This document shows positions 24,570 through 33,875 of a stretch of DNA of 64,000 bases, one piece after another; positions within the stretch are counted from its first letter, which is position 1, and each line of letters starts with the position of its first letter. Below the pieces are notes generated by a model. The model was not told the origin of the DNA, ran no database searches, and saw only the letters and a list, made by a program, of their open reading frames with translations. A program made the translations under genes and the position numbers. The DNA comes from Anaerolineales bacterium (GTDB taxonomy: Bacteria; Chloroflexota; Anaerolineae; Aggregatilineales; J027): the NCBI GenBank assembly GCA_020634155.1, contig JACKCI010000001.1, forward strand, positions 682,001 through 746,000. The letters are read 5' to 3'.

Positions 24570-25523
24570 ATGGACTATCGTAGTTTGGGTAAATGTGGCA
24601 CTAATGTCAGCGTCTTGAGCCTTGGGGGGTGGACAACCTTCGGTGAAAGCGTGCAAGACCGCCAATTAACCCAAAGCATCATTCGCTACGCCTATGATGC
24701 TGGCATTAATTTTTTTGACATTGCCGACATCTATGCGATAGGCGAATCGGAACGTATGATGGGTGAGGTTTTGCGGGAGTTCCCGCGCCATACCTTGGTC
24801 ATCTCATCCAAGGTCTTTTGGCCGATGAGCGATGACATCAATGACCGGGGCCTCTCACGCAAGCACATTATGGAAAGTATCGACAAATCGCTACAACGTA
24901 TTGGCACGGACTATCTCGACATCTATTTCTGCCACCGCTACGACGAAAATACCCCCGTCGAAGAAACCTGCCGCGCTATGGATGACCTTATCCATCAAGG
25001 CAAGATTCTGTATTGGGGTACCAGCGAGTGGACAGGCGACCAATTACGTGAGGCGCTTGATATCTGTGAGCGCTACAACCTTTACAAACCCCAAGTAGAG
25101 CAACCCCATTATAATTTGTTGGTTTGGGAGAAAATGCACACCGATGTCATCCCCACTGCTGAAGATAATGGCCTTGGTCTAGTGATTTGGAGTCCGCTCG
25201 CCAGCGGCGTCCTCACGGGCAAATATGACAACGGCATCCCCGATGACACCCGTCTCGCCCGCATGGACTGGCTGCGAAACCGCTTTGAAGGCGACGCAAG
25301 CAGCCCCTTTGAGCGTGTGAAGGTCTTGAAATCTATTACCGATGAACTCGGCATCACCCGCGCTCAACTGGCAATGGCGTGGACAATCCGCCGTACTTCA
25401 ATTTCCAGCGCCATTACGGGAGCCACTAAGCTCGAACAACTCCAAGAAAATCTCAAAGTGCTCGCCCTCCAGATTGACGAGGCGGTCTGGGCGCAAGTCG
25501 ATTCACTGATGGGCATTCAATAA
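24570..25523 (+). CDS. Aldo/keto reductase
   Basis: 317 residues with a GAGGAG ribosome binding site. The AKR barrel is complete: LSLGGWTTFG, catalytic D in FFDIADIYAIGESERMMG (Asp and Tyr), Lys in VISSKVFWP and His in DIYFCHRYDENTP. The NADPH-binding C-terminal TGATKLEQLQENL is present. Length and sequence resemble the voltage-gated potassium channel beta subunit-like AKRs. It reduces aldehydes or ketones; the substrate is unknown. Confidence 0.93.
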   Translation: MDYRSLGKCGTNVSVLSLGGWTTFGESVQDRQLTQSIIRYAYDAGINFFDIADIYAIGESERMMGEVLREFPRHTLVISSKVFWPMSDDINDRGLSRKHIMESIDKSLQRIGTDYLDIYFCHRYDENTPVEETCRAMDDLIHQGKILYWGTSEWTGDQLREALDICERYNLYKPQVEQPHYNLLVWEKMHTDVIPTAEDNGLGLVIWSPLASGVLTGKYDNGIPDDTRLARMDWLRNRFEGDASSPFERVKVLKSITDELGITRAQLAMAWTIRRTSISSAITGATKLEQLQENLKVLALQIDEAVWAQVDSLMGIQ

Positions 25524-25532
25524 TCCATCAAT

Positions 25533-25567
25533 GGGTGAGCAGCCTCTACACAGGTGGCTGTTCACCC
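25533..25567. terminator. Hairpin between two convergent genes
   Basis: GGGTGAGCAGCC and GGCTGTTCACCC match at 11 of 12 positions around an 11-base loop. The right arm and the loop contain the 3' end and stop codon of fmt. There is no T-run on either strand, so termination is a guess from position. Confidence 0.45.
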
Positions 25568-26508
25568 AAAATTACACCATCCATCTGAGCAAAGCCATTG
25601 ACGACATCCGCCGCAGTCATCGCTTTGCGGCCTGCCATTTGCAGCATGGTTGGCGCATAGAGGCCCTCGCTCGTCCCAATCACTAGTGGAGCCATCCCCG
25701 ATTTAAGCGACACCTGTCCGGGGAGAACACGCTTCCCACCTCCAGCCACAATTTGCCCTGCTAGGATTTTGAGCAATTGCCCATCCCAAGCGGTAAATGT
25801 ACCGGGCCAAGGGTCAAATGCCCGCACCCGTCGGTCAATCTCAACAGCAGATTGTGACCAATCGAGTTGTCCATCTTCCTTCTGGATACGAGGCGCGTAG
25901 GTCGAGAGCGCCTCGTCTTGGGGTTGAGGCTGAATCTTACCCGCAATGAAACCACGCACAGTATCAACCAACAATGGGCCGCCCACTGCCGCTAGTTTGT
26001 CATGCAGGGTCTGGCCCGTATCCGTTGGCAAAATAGGCACAGCAGCCTTGCTCAACATTGGGCCAGTGTCCAAGCCCGCATCCATCTGCATAATGGTGAT
26101 ACCAGTCTCTGCGTCCCCACCCAAAATAGCTGCTTGGATGGGAGCCGCTCCACGCCAGCGTGGAAGCAAAGAAGCATGCACATTGATACTGCCATAGCGT
26201 GGCAAATCCAAGACGGCCTGTCGCAAAATTTGACCATAGGCCGCCACCACATGGACATCGGGCTGCCATGCGCTAAGGTACTCCATGACCGCCTCACCGC
26301 GCAATTTCTCCGGTTGAAAAACCTCAATCTGACGTGCCACAGCCAGTTCTTTGACAGGGCTAGGGCGCAGTTTATTGCCCCGTCCGGCAGGTCGGTCAGG
26401 CTGTGTGACCACGCCCACCACTTGAAAATCAGGAGCATCAATCAAAGCTTGCAGTACCGGAACCGCAAATTCCGGGGTTCCCATAAATACCACACGAGTT
26501 GTCGTCAT
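25546..26508 (-). CDS. fmt: Methionyl-tRNA formyltransferase
   Basis: 320 residues, usual for Fmt, with AGAAGGAT before the ATG. It begins TTRVVFMGTPEFAVPVL, has the folate-binding phrase VHASLLPRWRGAAPIQ with the active Asn-His-Asp region (INVHAS, GDAETGITIMQMDAGLDTGPML), and the C-terminal OB-like domain from about residue 205. It formylates initiator Met-tRNA with 10-formyl-THF. No def (deformylase) gene is adjacent. Confidence 0.96.
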   Translation of the reverse strand: MTTTRVVFMGTPEFAVPVLQALIDAPDFQVVGVVTQPDRPAGRGNKLRPSPVKELAVARQIEVFQPEKLRGEAVMEYLSAWQPDVHVVAAYGQILRQAVLDLPRYGSINVHASLLPRWRGAAPIQAAILGGDAETGITIMQMDAGLDTGPMLSKAAVPILPTDTGQTLHDKLAAVGGPLLVDTVRGFIAGKIQPQPQDEALSTYAPRIQKEDGQLDWSQSAVEIDRRVRAFDPWPGTFTAWDGQLLKILAGQIVAGGGKRVLPGQVSLKSGMAPLVIGTSEGLYAPTMLQMAGRKAMTAADVVNGFAQMDGVILGEQPPV

Positions 26509-26592
26509 CTCATTGCATCCTTCTGATAAAATAATTGCAGGAAGCCATGCTCTATTGTAAAGTAAACGTTAAGGGGTGTTATTGGAGGTAGT

Positions 26593-27411
26593 ATGCGTAA
26601 TCCATTTCGTCAGATTAAGAACATTGAAGCACAAATCAACCAAGGCATCAATAAGCCTGCCAGTAAAATGCGCCAGATGCAATCCCAAGGTCGGCGGGCA
26701 GCACGACAACCGGGGAATCAAGTCCGTTCTATGAAGGGACAAGCCAAACAAATCGCGGGTACACCAGGACGCGAGATGCGTCGCGCAAAGAGCCAAGCCC
26801 AAGGGGTTGGGCGCTCATTACGCCCCAAAGGAGGCCGCGCTCAGAAGTTACAAAAAGCATCGTCTGGTGGCAAACTCCAAGGTATGCGAAATATGTACCC
26901 CGGACAAGGCCCAACCGCCCAAGGCATTGTCCAAACTGACCAACGCGGACGACGCTATAAGCGGCGTGCTGACCGCATGGCCCTGACCGACCTTGCTATC
27001 GGCGCTTTATTGTACCCACTAGGCTGGTGGTTAACATGGTTCGGCAACTTGATAGCGGACTGGGATACGGCGTTTATTCGATACCATTTGGTGCATGCCC
27101 GTATGCTTTCACTGATTGGCTTTCTCTTTGTCCCGATTTCTGCCGTTCTGCTGCTAATTGAGCCACCCCTCGCGCTCTTGAGCATCATCCCGATGTTACT
27201 GCTATGGGGCTACACATGGTATCTAGGCTTCAAAGCGTATAGCGGTCAACTGGTTATCATTCCTCTCTTGACCAGAATTGCAGAGCGTCGCAATCTGTTA
27301 GACTTTGAAACGTTGGAACGGATGCAAGGCGGCGGAGTACAGCAAGCGGGATATCCCAATCAGCCACCGCCTCCGTATGCGCCGCCCCCCCCGCCACCAC
27401 CCTATCGTTAG
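26593..27411 (+). CDS. Membrane protein with basic N-terminal and proline-rich C-terminal tails
   Basis: 272 residues behind GGAGGT. Residues 1-125 are highly basic and low in hydrophobic residues (QGRRAARQPG, RGRRYKRRADR). Residues 130-230 contain three to four membrane helices (IGALLYPLGWWLTWFGNL, MLSLIGFLFVPISAVLLLIEP, LALLSIIPMLLLWGYTWYLGF). The tail is a run of prolines and glycines (YAPPPPPPPYR). The basic part may bind nucleic acid or phospholipid head groups. I do not recognise the family. The 3' end overlaps the small membrane protein gene by 4 bp. Confidence 0.75.
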   Translation: MRNPFRQIKNIEAQINQGINKPASKMRQMQSQGRRAARQPGNQVRSMKGQAKQIAGTPGREMRRAKSQAQGVGRSLRPKGGRAQKLQKASSGGKLQGMRNMYPGQGPTAQGIVQTDQRGRRYKRRADRMALTDLAIGALLYPLGWWLTWFGNLIADWDTAFIRYHLVHARMLSLIGFLFVPISAVLLLIEPPLALLSIIPMLLLWGYTWYLGFKAYSGQLVIIPLLTRIAERRNLLDFETLERMQGGGVQQAGYPNQPPPPYAPPPPPPPYR

Positions 27412-27596
27412 CGGTTGCGGCGGAACAAAAAGACTTCGGTATATGAGAATAGACCCGCCCCGATGATGGCACAGAGGCCTGTAATCAAAAAGGCCTCACC
27501 ATCATCTGCACCTCGGGACAAACTCACCATTAAACCGACCAATCCCCCGGTTAGGATACCGAGATTTAAGACTATACGAGATGGCTGTTTCAACAT
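27408..27596 (-). CDS. Small two-helix membrane protein
   Basis: 62 residues with CGGAGA six bases before the ATG. Two hydrophobic helices (ILTGGLVGLMVSL and FLITGLCAIIGAGLFSYTEVFLF) are separated by a short charged loop and end in RRNR, which points to an inside C terminus. The reading frame is supported by the ribosome binding site and the clear membrane pattern. Function unknown. It is divergent from recJ. Confidence 0.65.
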   Translation of the reverse strand: MLKQPSRIVLNLGILTGGLVGLMVSLSRGADDGEAFLITGLCAIIGAGLFSYTEVFLFRRNR

Positions 27597-27639
27597 AAGC
27601 AGTCTCCGATAAACGGGCGTTGTCAGCCCTTGCTATCAC

Positions 27640-29406
27640 ATGGTAACATCAAACAAATCCAAACCGAGAGTGAGTACAGTGCTGAAAGATACAGTAAGCA
27701 AACAACCCAAACGCTGGCTACACGCCCCCGACCCGCCCTATGATTTTACACAAGCTCTAAGCGATTTGGGGCCAGTATTGGCGAAAATCCTGTATAATCG
27801 GGGTTTAACCACACCCGTGCTGGCACGGCAATTCCTCTCAGATGATGTAGTTGCGTATGACCCATTTCTTATGAAAGACATGGCAAAGGCGGTAGCACGT
27901 ATCCGCAACGCCATCCGCCGCAAAGAACCCATTGTGGTATACGGAGACTTCGACGCCGACGGGGTGACCAGCACAGCCCTGCTTATTCAAACGCTAAAAG
28001 CACTCGGCGGGCAAATCGAACCTTACATTCCAGATCGTATCGATGAAGGCTACGGCCTGAACACACTGGCACTACAAAAGCTGGCAGCTAAAGGCATTAA
28101 GCTAGTCGTCACGGTAGATTGTGGCATCCGCTCCGTCGAAGAGGTCAAAGCCGCCAACGCCACAGGTCTTGATATTATCATCACTGACCATCATTCGGTT
28201 GGAGATGTTATACCACCAGCTCTAGCTGTACTCAACCCCAAGCAAGTTGACTGCAAATATCCTGAAGACATGCTGGCTGGCGTTGGTATTGCCTATAAAC
28301 TCGCCACAGCACTTATCATCGTCGCCCGTCAACAAGACCGCAACGCCCCCAATCTGAGTAGCGAAGACTTGCTGGACTTGGTGGCGCTCGGCACCGTTGC
28401 TGACCTTGCCCCGCTTGACCGTATTGAAAACCGTAGCATGGTGAAGCTAGGTTTGGTCGAACTAGCCCGCGCCCGACGCCCCGGAATCTATGCGCTAATG
28501 GATATTAGCAAGGTCAAGCCAGAGAAGGTTAGCGCCACCTCAATTGGCTTTGCTTTGGGGCCGCGCATCAACGCAGCAGGTCGCCTTGAAAATGCCCTGA
28601 TTGCCTATCAGTTACTCATGACCAGCGACTTGACCGAAGCTACGCGACTCGCTCAAGAGCTACAAGAAATCAATACCCGTCGCCAAGACTACACAGCAGA
28701 GTCTTATCGAATAGCCAAAGACCTTGCCCAACAAGATGGGGGTATAGATAACCTCATTTTTGCTGCCGATGTAAGTTTTCGACCGGGTATTGTCGGATTA
28801 GTAGCAGGCAAGCTGACTGAGGAATACTATCGTCCTTCGGTGGTCATCCAAATTGGTGAGGAAGAATCACACGGCTCCTGCCGTAGCACTCCGGAGTTCC
28901 ATATCACCAATGCCCTTGATGAATGCGCTGACCTATTGGTACAGCATGGGGGGCATGCCCAAGCAGCAGGCTTCACCATCCGTAACGAGAACATCCCCGC
29001 CTTTAAAGAACGCCTTCAAGGACTCGCTGCTCACGAACTCATTCACCACGACCTACGCCCCTCCATCAGCATTGATGCCGAAGCGGAAATGATTGACCTC
29101 ACCCTAATGCTGGCAGAAAACATCCGCAAATTGGAACCGATGGGTACCGATAACCCCGAACCGATATTCATGACCCGTCGGTTGCGGGTGATGGAATCAC
29201 GGCGGGTAGGCAATGATGGCAGTCATCTTAAACTGCGATTGAGTGATGGCCCATTGACAATGGATGCTATTGCATTCCGCTTTGGAGATTGGTATTCACA
29301 CCTGCCACCCTATATTGATGTTTTGTATAATCTGCAAATCAATGAGTGGAACGGACGCATCACCCCACAAATGAATGTGGTGGACTTGCGCCCTTCAGAA
29401 CGGTAA
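27640..29406 (+). CDS. recJ: Single-stranded-DNA-specific exonuclease RecJ
   Basis: 588 residues, normal for RecJ. The DHH phosphoesterase motifs are complete: VYGDFDADGVTSTALL, VTVDCGI, ITDHHSV and, in the DHHA1 domain, QHGGHAQAAGFTI. An OB fold follows from about residue 465. RecJ degrades single-stranded DNA 5' to 3' in recombination and mismatch repair; mutS lies elsewhere in the window. The start is uncertain, since the ATG has no clear ribosome binding site and GTG codons follow at residues 11 and 14. Confidence 0.94.
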   Translation: MVTSNKSKPRVSTVLKDTVSKQPKRWLHAPDPPYDFTQALSDLGPVLAKILYNRGLTTPVLARQFLSDDVVAYDPFLMKDMAKAVARIRNAIRRKEPIVVYGDFDADGVTSTALLIQTLKALGGQIEPYIPDRIDEGYGLNTLALQKLAAKGIKLVVTVDCGIRSVEEVKAANATGLDIIITDHHSVGDVIPPALAVLNPKQVDCKYPEDMLAGVGIAYKLATALIIVARQQDRNAPNLSSEDLLDLVALGTVADLAPLDRIENRSMVKLGLVELARARRPGIYALMDISKVKPEKVSATSIGFALGPRINAAGRLENALIAYQLLMTSDLTEATRLAQELQEINTRRQDYTAESYRIAKDLAQQDGGIDNLIFAADVSFRPGIVGLVAGKLTEEYYRPSVVIQIGEEESHGSCRSTPEFHITNALDECADLLVQHGGHAQAAGFTIRNENIPAFKERLQGLAAHELIHHDLRPSISIDAEAEMIDLTLMLAENIRKLEPMGTDNPEPIFMTRRLRVMESRRVGNDGSHLKLRLSDGPLTMDAIAFRFGDWYSHLPPYIDVLYNLQINEWNGRITPQMNVVDLRPSER

Positions 29407-29416
29407 AGGCAACTCT

Positions 29417-30844
29417 GTGCGCCGATTACGATTGTTCTTGCTGGTTCTGTTTGTTTGCACCCCGAATTTTATCAACGCTCAATCCAATCACCCCAGCCAG
29501 AACCCGTTTGGTATTGTGGAGGGGTACTGGCGTCCCCAAGCCACCCAAACGCTAGGCGTCAGTTGGGATCGCCTGACTTTTGACTGGTCGAGCATCCAAC
29601 CCGAAGGGCCGGGCGATTTCATGATGGAGGCGGTGCGCCCTGAATGGCTGCTATATGACATCGAAAACGGGCGCGAGATTGTGGGCTTAATCCTCAATAC
29701 TCCCGTTTGGGCATCCAGCAGTGGATTACCCTCCGCCGTGCCAGATGGTCTCTATCTTCCATCTGATAGTCCAGAGAATTATTGGGCGGTTTTTCTGCGC
29801 CAATTGGTCAATACCTATGCACCACTGGGTGTTCACCAATGGATTATTTGGAATAACCCTGACTTGCCGAATACCTTTGACGGTGAGATAAAAGACTACT
29901 ATCGTCTTGTCAAAATCGCCTATCTGACCATCAGGGCGGCGGACGATCAAGCCCATATTTGGACAGGCGGCTTGGCGTGGTGGGATGATATTGGCGCAGG
30001 CCGTGAGCCGTTCCTCACACGCTTCCTAACCACCACACTAGATGACCCCACCGCCGTAGACAACAACTATTATTTTGACGGCATCGCACTTAACATCACC
30101 ATTCAGCCATTCCCCTTCAGTGGCCTCAACAATAATACCGACACGGTAGGCGACATCACCAGCACCACGCGCCGCCTACTGGATGAGGCTGGTTTGAGTG
30201 ATAAAGGCATTTGGGTAACCGAACTCAATGCAGTTCCCACACTTGATATTATTGGCGGCCTACCTCAAGCACCTGTTGACATCAACCTCCTGCAACAAGC
30301 TGATTTTATTGTACAAGGGTGTGCCTTAGCCTTGGCAGCAGGCGCAGAACGAGTGGCAGTCTCCAAACTATTCGACTCAAATTATGTGGCGGGCGAGACC
30401 CCTCCGCTCGGCCTAATTCGCTATGACAACAGCCAGCGCCCCGCCTTCGATGCCTACCGCTATGCCGTTAGCACTTTCAGCGGCTACGAATCCGTTAGCG
30501 CAGGCCGGACTCCCAATGGGCGGTTGGTCGTCTTCAATTTTACCGACCGTACTGTTTTTGTGATGTGGTCAGCCGCCACTCAACCCATCAGCTACTGGAT
30601 TGAAGCGGCCTATAGCGATGAGTTTACGCTAACAGATGGCATGGGTAACCCGCAACCAGAACCGCGCTATGGGGTGGGGCCGGGGAATAGTACCGTGCTA
30701 GTGGTTGAGACAGAACCCGCCACGCCTGATTTAGCAGGAACGGTTTACGTCAGTGGTCCACCATTGGTACTCACACTTTACACCAACGAGCCGCGTGATG
30801 TATGGGCCTCATCCGGTAATGCAACAGGTGTCCAAATTCATTAA
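29417..30844 (+). CDS. Secreted glycoside-hydrolase-like protein (clan GH-A type, acid/base Glu missing)
   Basis: 475 residues from the GTG 10 bases behind the recJ stop, with AAAGG upstream; an earlier ATG lies inside recJ. Residues 1-22 are a signal peptide (RRLRLFLLVLFVCTPNFINAQ). The barrel resembles GH39/GH5-type enzymes: LGVSWDRLTFDWSSIQPEG, VHQWIIWNNPDLP where active enzymes have W-x-x-W-N-E-P, and the second active strand GIWVTELNAVP with Glu in place. The acid/base glutamate is thus Asn. A beta-sandwich-like C-terminal part follows. The protein may bind rather than cut sugar polymers. The next, membrane protein gene overlaps the 3' end. Confidence 0.75.
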   Translation: MRRLRLFLLVLFVCTPNFINAQSNHPSQNPFGIVEGYWRPQATQTLGVSWDRLTFDWSSIQPEGPGDFMMEAVRPEWLLYDIENGREIVGLILNTPVWASSSGLPSAVPDGLYLPSDSPENYWAVFLRQLVNTYAPLGVHQWIIWNNPDLPNTFDGEIKDYYRLVKIAYLTIRAADDQAHIWTGGLAWWDDIGAGREPFLTRFLTTTLDDPTAVDNNYYFDGIALNITIQPFPFSGLNNNTDTVGDITSTTRRLLDEAGLSDKGIWVTELNAVPTLDIIGGLPQAPVDINLLQQADFIVQGCALALAAGAERVAVSKLFDSNYVAGETPPLGLIRYDNSQRPAFDAYRYAVSTFSGYESVSAGRTPNGRLVVFNFTDRTVFVMWSAATQPISYWIEAAYSDEFTLTDGMGNPQPEPRYGVGPGNSTVLVVETEPATPDLAGTVYVSGPPLVLTLYTNEPRDVWASSGNATGVQIH

Positions 30845-32261
30845 TACCGCGCTGATATGTTGCGCGTTTTGGTGTATCTATCTGCTCTCAGTGGCGGGGC
30901 CGTTTGCCAGTAGCGATGATGTAGTCATGATGCAAACGGCCTATCAACTAGCCAATGAAGGACATCTACACATCCCCTCCAGCGACCTTCCCCAAGTCAT
31001 TAATGGTCAAAACGGCAAGTTGTATAGCAAATATGACCCCGGCCTGCCATTACTCACGGTGCCAGTGATGTGGTGGGCAGCATGGATAGCCGACCATAAC
31101 ATAGGTGCGAATTCCTTTGTGGTGGGAGCCTATTTTGCCATGCTGATTCCAACGGGCATGATGGCCTTGGCAATGGCGGGCCTGTATCGGTTAGGGCTGC
31201 GGCTCTATAGCCATCGACGGGCGGTCTATATCACAGTTGTAGCGGGACTGGGAACAACCGTCTGGCCTTACGGTCACATCTATTTTGCAGAAGGGGTACT
31301 GACGGCAGCACTGGTGTGGGCTGTATTCGGGCTATTGGTCGATAAACGGGCGTCATTGAGTATGGCATCAGCAGCGCTGGGAGTGGGTATACTGACGCGA
31401 GCCAGCTTTGCGATCTATTGGCCCAATTTGTTGATTTTGGCGGCTTTTTGGCGCGACCTCCCCCGCCCCGTTGGGGCGACATCGCCCGCGCCCCGCCGCC
31501 GCTGGCTGTACCTGAGCATTGGCCCCATCCTTGCCATCGGTGGCTTACTCATACACAACACCCTGCGCTTCGGCGACCCATTCACAACAGGTTATACCGA
31601 TGAGGGCTTCACAACCCCCGTCTGGGAAGGCGTTATCGGCCTGTTACTCAGCCCCGGCAAGAGCATTTTCATCTATGCTCCTCCCCTGATTCTAAGTATC
31701 TGGGGTTGGCGACGCTTCTATCGTCAATACCCCAAATTTACTAGGGGTCTTTTACTTATCAGCAGTATAGTCATCGTCTTTTATGGCTCGTGGTGGGCAT
31801 GGCACGGGGGCTGGGTCTGGGGGCCACGTTTTTTGGTGCCATTGATGCCACTCTGGTGCCTAGCGATTCCGCCAATAACCCGTCGCAACATCATCATTTT
31901 CGCCCTCATCTTTTTCGCAGGTGGGGGTGTACAATACTTGGGTACGTTTACGGATACCACCCCAGCCTATACCGAGGCCTTTGCCAACGCAGACCCCGAT
32001 GACGAAACCCGTTATGCTATGGTACACTATCAACCCACCAAGACGCCGCTTGCCTATGCTATTCGGCGGGCAAGAGTAGGCGATTGGCAGCCTCAAGCCG
32101 TGTATAATCTGGGGCATACTCATTTATCAAAGGCGTGGGTATCCGGTATACCGACAACTATTAACATCATGCTCTGGGTGAGCAGTATAGGTATTGGATG
32201 GAGTTTATGGAAAAACCGAAGTTCAACTACGGCGGACAGGCCGTCATGGAAGGGGTCATGA
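30798..32261 (+). CDS. Polytopic membrane protein, GT-C glycosyltransferase-like
   Basis: 487 residues from the ATG at 30798; ATG 30819 or GTG 30828 are equally possible as no site has a good ribosome binding site. About ten membrane helices. The first outside loop has an acidic pair in FASSDDVVMMQTAYQLANEG and later NGKLYSKYDPGLPLL, the pattern of PMT/ArnT-like GT-C enzymes that move a sugar from a polyprenyl phosphate carrier. Around residues 217-233 the cytosolic loop RDLPRPVGATSPAPRRR is encoded by a REP-like palindrome (31450-31494). It overlaps both neighbours. Confidence 0.75.
   Translation: MYGPHPVMQQVSKFINTALICCAFWCIYLLSVAGPFASSDDVVMMQTAYQLANEGHLHIPSSDLPQVINGQNGKLYSKYDPGLPLLTVPVMWWAAWIADHNIGANSFVVGAYFAMLIPTGMMALAMAGLYRLGLRLYSHRRAVYITVVAGLGTTVWPYGHIYFAEGVLTAALVWAVFGLLVDKRASLSMASAALGVGILTRASFAIYWPNLLILAAFWRDLPRPVGATSPAPRRRWLYLSIGPILAIGGLLIHNTLRFGDPFTTGYTDEGFTTPVWEGVIGLLLSPGKSIFIYAPPLILSIWGWRRFYRQYPKFTRGLLLISSIVIVFYGSWWAWHGGWVWGPRFLVPLMPLWCLAIPPITRRNIIIFALIFFAGGGVQYLGTFTDTTPAYTEAFANADPDDETRYAMVHYQPTKTPLAYAIRRARVGDWQPQAVYNLGHTHLSKAWVSGIPTTINIMLWVSSIGIGWSLWKNRSSTTADRPSWKGS
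31450..31494. repeat. REP-like palindromic element, copy 1 (inside a gene)
   Basis: GGCGCGACCTC at the left and TCGCCCGCGCCCC at the right are shared with the element at 57570-57609; the centre differs (CCCCGCCCCGTTGGGGCGAC here). Internal pairing CGCCCC/GGGGCG adds a hairpin. The element is in frame in the membrane protein gene and codes for an Arg/Pro-rich loop. Confidence 0.7.
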
Positions 32262-33328
32262 TGCGGGGAGCGCATATTGCCGCCATTGCGGTGCGTGACC
32301 CCCAAGGCAATATTGTCATTCATGAAGAGGCCTTAAATGCCGCCCTCTATCGGGGACGGATGAGCCGTATCCCCTTTGTGCGTGGGCTGGTCGGGCTGTG
32401 GGACGCCTTGGTACTTGGCACTCGTGCGTTGATTTGGAGCGCGAATGTGGCCTTGCGTGAAGAGGAAGAAGAGTCCGAACCACAACCCGCCACCGAAGCC
32501 AAAGAGGGTTTCCTGAGTAAAATCCCCTTGCTGCGGCGCTTCACCAATATGTTAATCCTGAGTGTTCGCACTATGAACATGGCACTCGGTATGGGTGGCT
32601 CACCCCAACCCACTGGCAACAAATCCACCGAAGCATTCTCCGATATTGCGGTGGTGGGGATTGTGGCCCTATCTCTGAGCATGGGCATTGGCCTGTTCTT
32701 TGCCTTGCCTGCCGCGGCCTCCAACATCGTCCAAGACGTGTTCAATATCAAGAGCCGCCTTGCTGTCGATACCATTGAGGGCGTAGTCAAGCTGGGGATA
32801 TTCGTGGGCTATATCGCGGCAATTGGTTTTATGGAAGATGTCAAGCGACTATTCGGCTATCATGGAGCCGAGCATAAGACCATTAACGCCTATGAAGCGG
32901 GCAGTGAACTCGTCCCTGAACAAGTCCAAACCCATTCTATTGAACACCCCCGCTGTGGTACGGCCTTCCTGTTAACCGTTATGCTCCTCAGCGTAGTGGT
33001 TCATGCCATCACCGGACGGCCTGATAACATCGTCTTGCTGATTATAGCGCGGGTCTCGGTGGTGCCGATTATCGCGGGGCTGGCCTATGAAGTCATCCGC
33101 TTCACCGCCCGCCACAGCGAAAACCCCATCGTTAAGCTCATCATCATTCCCAATCTAGCCCTACAACGCCTAACGACACGCCAACCCGATACATCCATGC
33201 TGGAGGTCGCCATTGCCGCCCTGCAACGGGTACTACTGGCCGAGGAAGCAGTTGCGCGTGGTGAAACCCTCAACCCCCAAGAAGAAATCATCCTACCTCG
33301 TCTAGAAGGAGCGGCCTATGCTGGGTAA
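32198..33328 (+). CDS. DUF1385 membrane protein (YqhQ-like)
   Basis: 376 residues; an ATG at 32207 is an alternative start. It begins FNYGGQAVMEGVMMRG, then has FVRGLVGLWDALVLG, a glutamate-rich linker, two helices around 145-215, FGYHGAEHKTINAYEAG, and EHPRCGTAFLLTVML, all hallmarks of DUF1385 (PF07136). In other bacteria the gene often sits near prfA/prmC, but here it is between glycosyltransferase-like and GNAT genes. The function is not known. It overlaps the upstream gene by 64 bp and the GNAT gene by 11 bp. Confidence 0.92.
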   Translation: MEFMEKPKFNYGGQAVMEGVMMRGAHIAAIAVRDPQGNIVIHEEALNAALYRGRMSRIPFVRGLVGLWDALVLGTRALIWSANVALREEEEESEPQPATEAKEGFLSKIPLLRRFTNMLILSVRTMNMALGMGGSPQPTGNKSTEAFSDIAVVGIVALSLSMGIGLFFALPAAASNIVQDVFNIKSRLAVDTIEGVVKLGIFVGYIAAIGFMEDVKRLFGYHGAEHKTINAYEAGSELVPEQVQTHSIEHPRCGTAFLLTVMLLSVVVHAITGRPDNIVLLIIARVSVVPIIAGLAYEVIRFTARHSENPIVKLIIIPNLALQRLTTRQPDTSMLEVAIAALQRVLLAEEAVARGETLNPQEEIILPRLEGAAYAG

Positions 33329-33875
33329 TGACTTACTTAAAGGCGAATTGGTCTACCTCAATGCCATCACCCGTGATGATGTGTCGCAATATGCCAAGTG
33401 GTTTGCTGACCTCGAATTGCTCCAATACCTGTGGATGCAGCCACTCTTCCCTCTCACCCTTGAAGATGAGATGGAATGGTATGACCGGATGCGAAAGAGC
33501 GACGTCTATAATTTTGCCATCCGCACCATCGACCACATCATCTTGATTGGCTCCGGTGGTCTGCGCTCGATAGATTGGAAGAATCGCTCGGCTGAACTCG
33601 GTATTTCGATAGGCGATTCCAGCTATTGGGGTAGAGGCTACGGCACCGACGCCACACGGGTCTTGTTGCGCTACGGCTTCCTCGAACTCAATCTTAACCG
33701 GATCGGGCTAGAAGTCTATGGCTACAATGAACGCGCCATCAAGAGCTACCAAAAAATCGGCTTTCGACTTGAGGGTACCCGCCGCCAAGCTCTGTTCCGC
33801 GAGGGACGCTATTACGATACCCATCTCATGGCTGTCCTCCGTGAAGAATGGCAAGATAGCGCGAATGCTGACTAG
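33318..33875 (+). CDS. RimJ/RimL-type GNAT N-acetyltransferase
   Basis: 185 residues with GAAGGAG before the ATG, 11 bp inside the DUF1385 gene. The GNAT_3 pattern is clear: AELGISIGDSSYWGRGYGTDATRVLLRYGFLELNLNRIGL with the acetyl-CoA loop GRGYGT and the C-terminal NERAIKSYQKIGFRLEGTRRQ. Family members acetylate ribosomal protein N termini, amino acids or small molecules. Substrate unknown. It overlaps the next gene by 11 bp. Confidence 0.92.
   Translation: MLGNDLLKGELVYLNAITRDDVSQYAKWFADLELLQYLWMQPLFPLTLEDEMEWYDRMRKSDVYNFAIRTIDHIILIGSGGLRSIDWKNRSAELGISIGDSSYWGRGYGTDATRVLLRYGFLELNLNRIGLEVYGYNERAIKSYQKIGFRLEGTRRQALFREGRYYDTHLMAVLREEWQDSANAD

Noticed and set aside
26002..26526. A 174-codon open frame opposite fmt
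   Set aside because: Antisense to fmt, no domain and no ribosome binding site.
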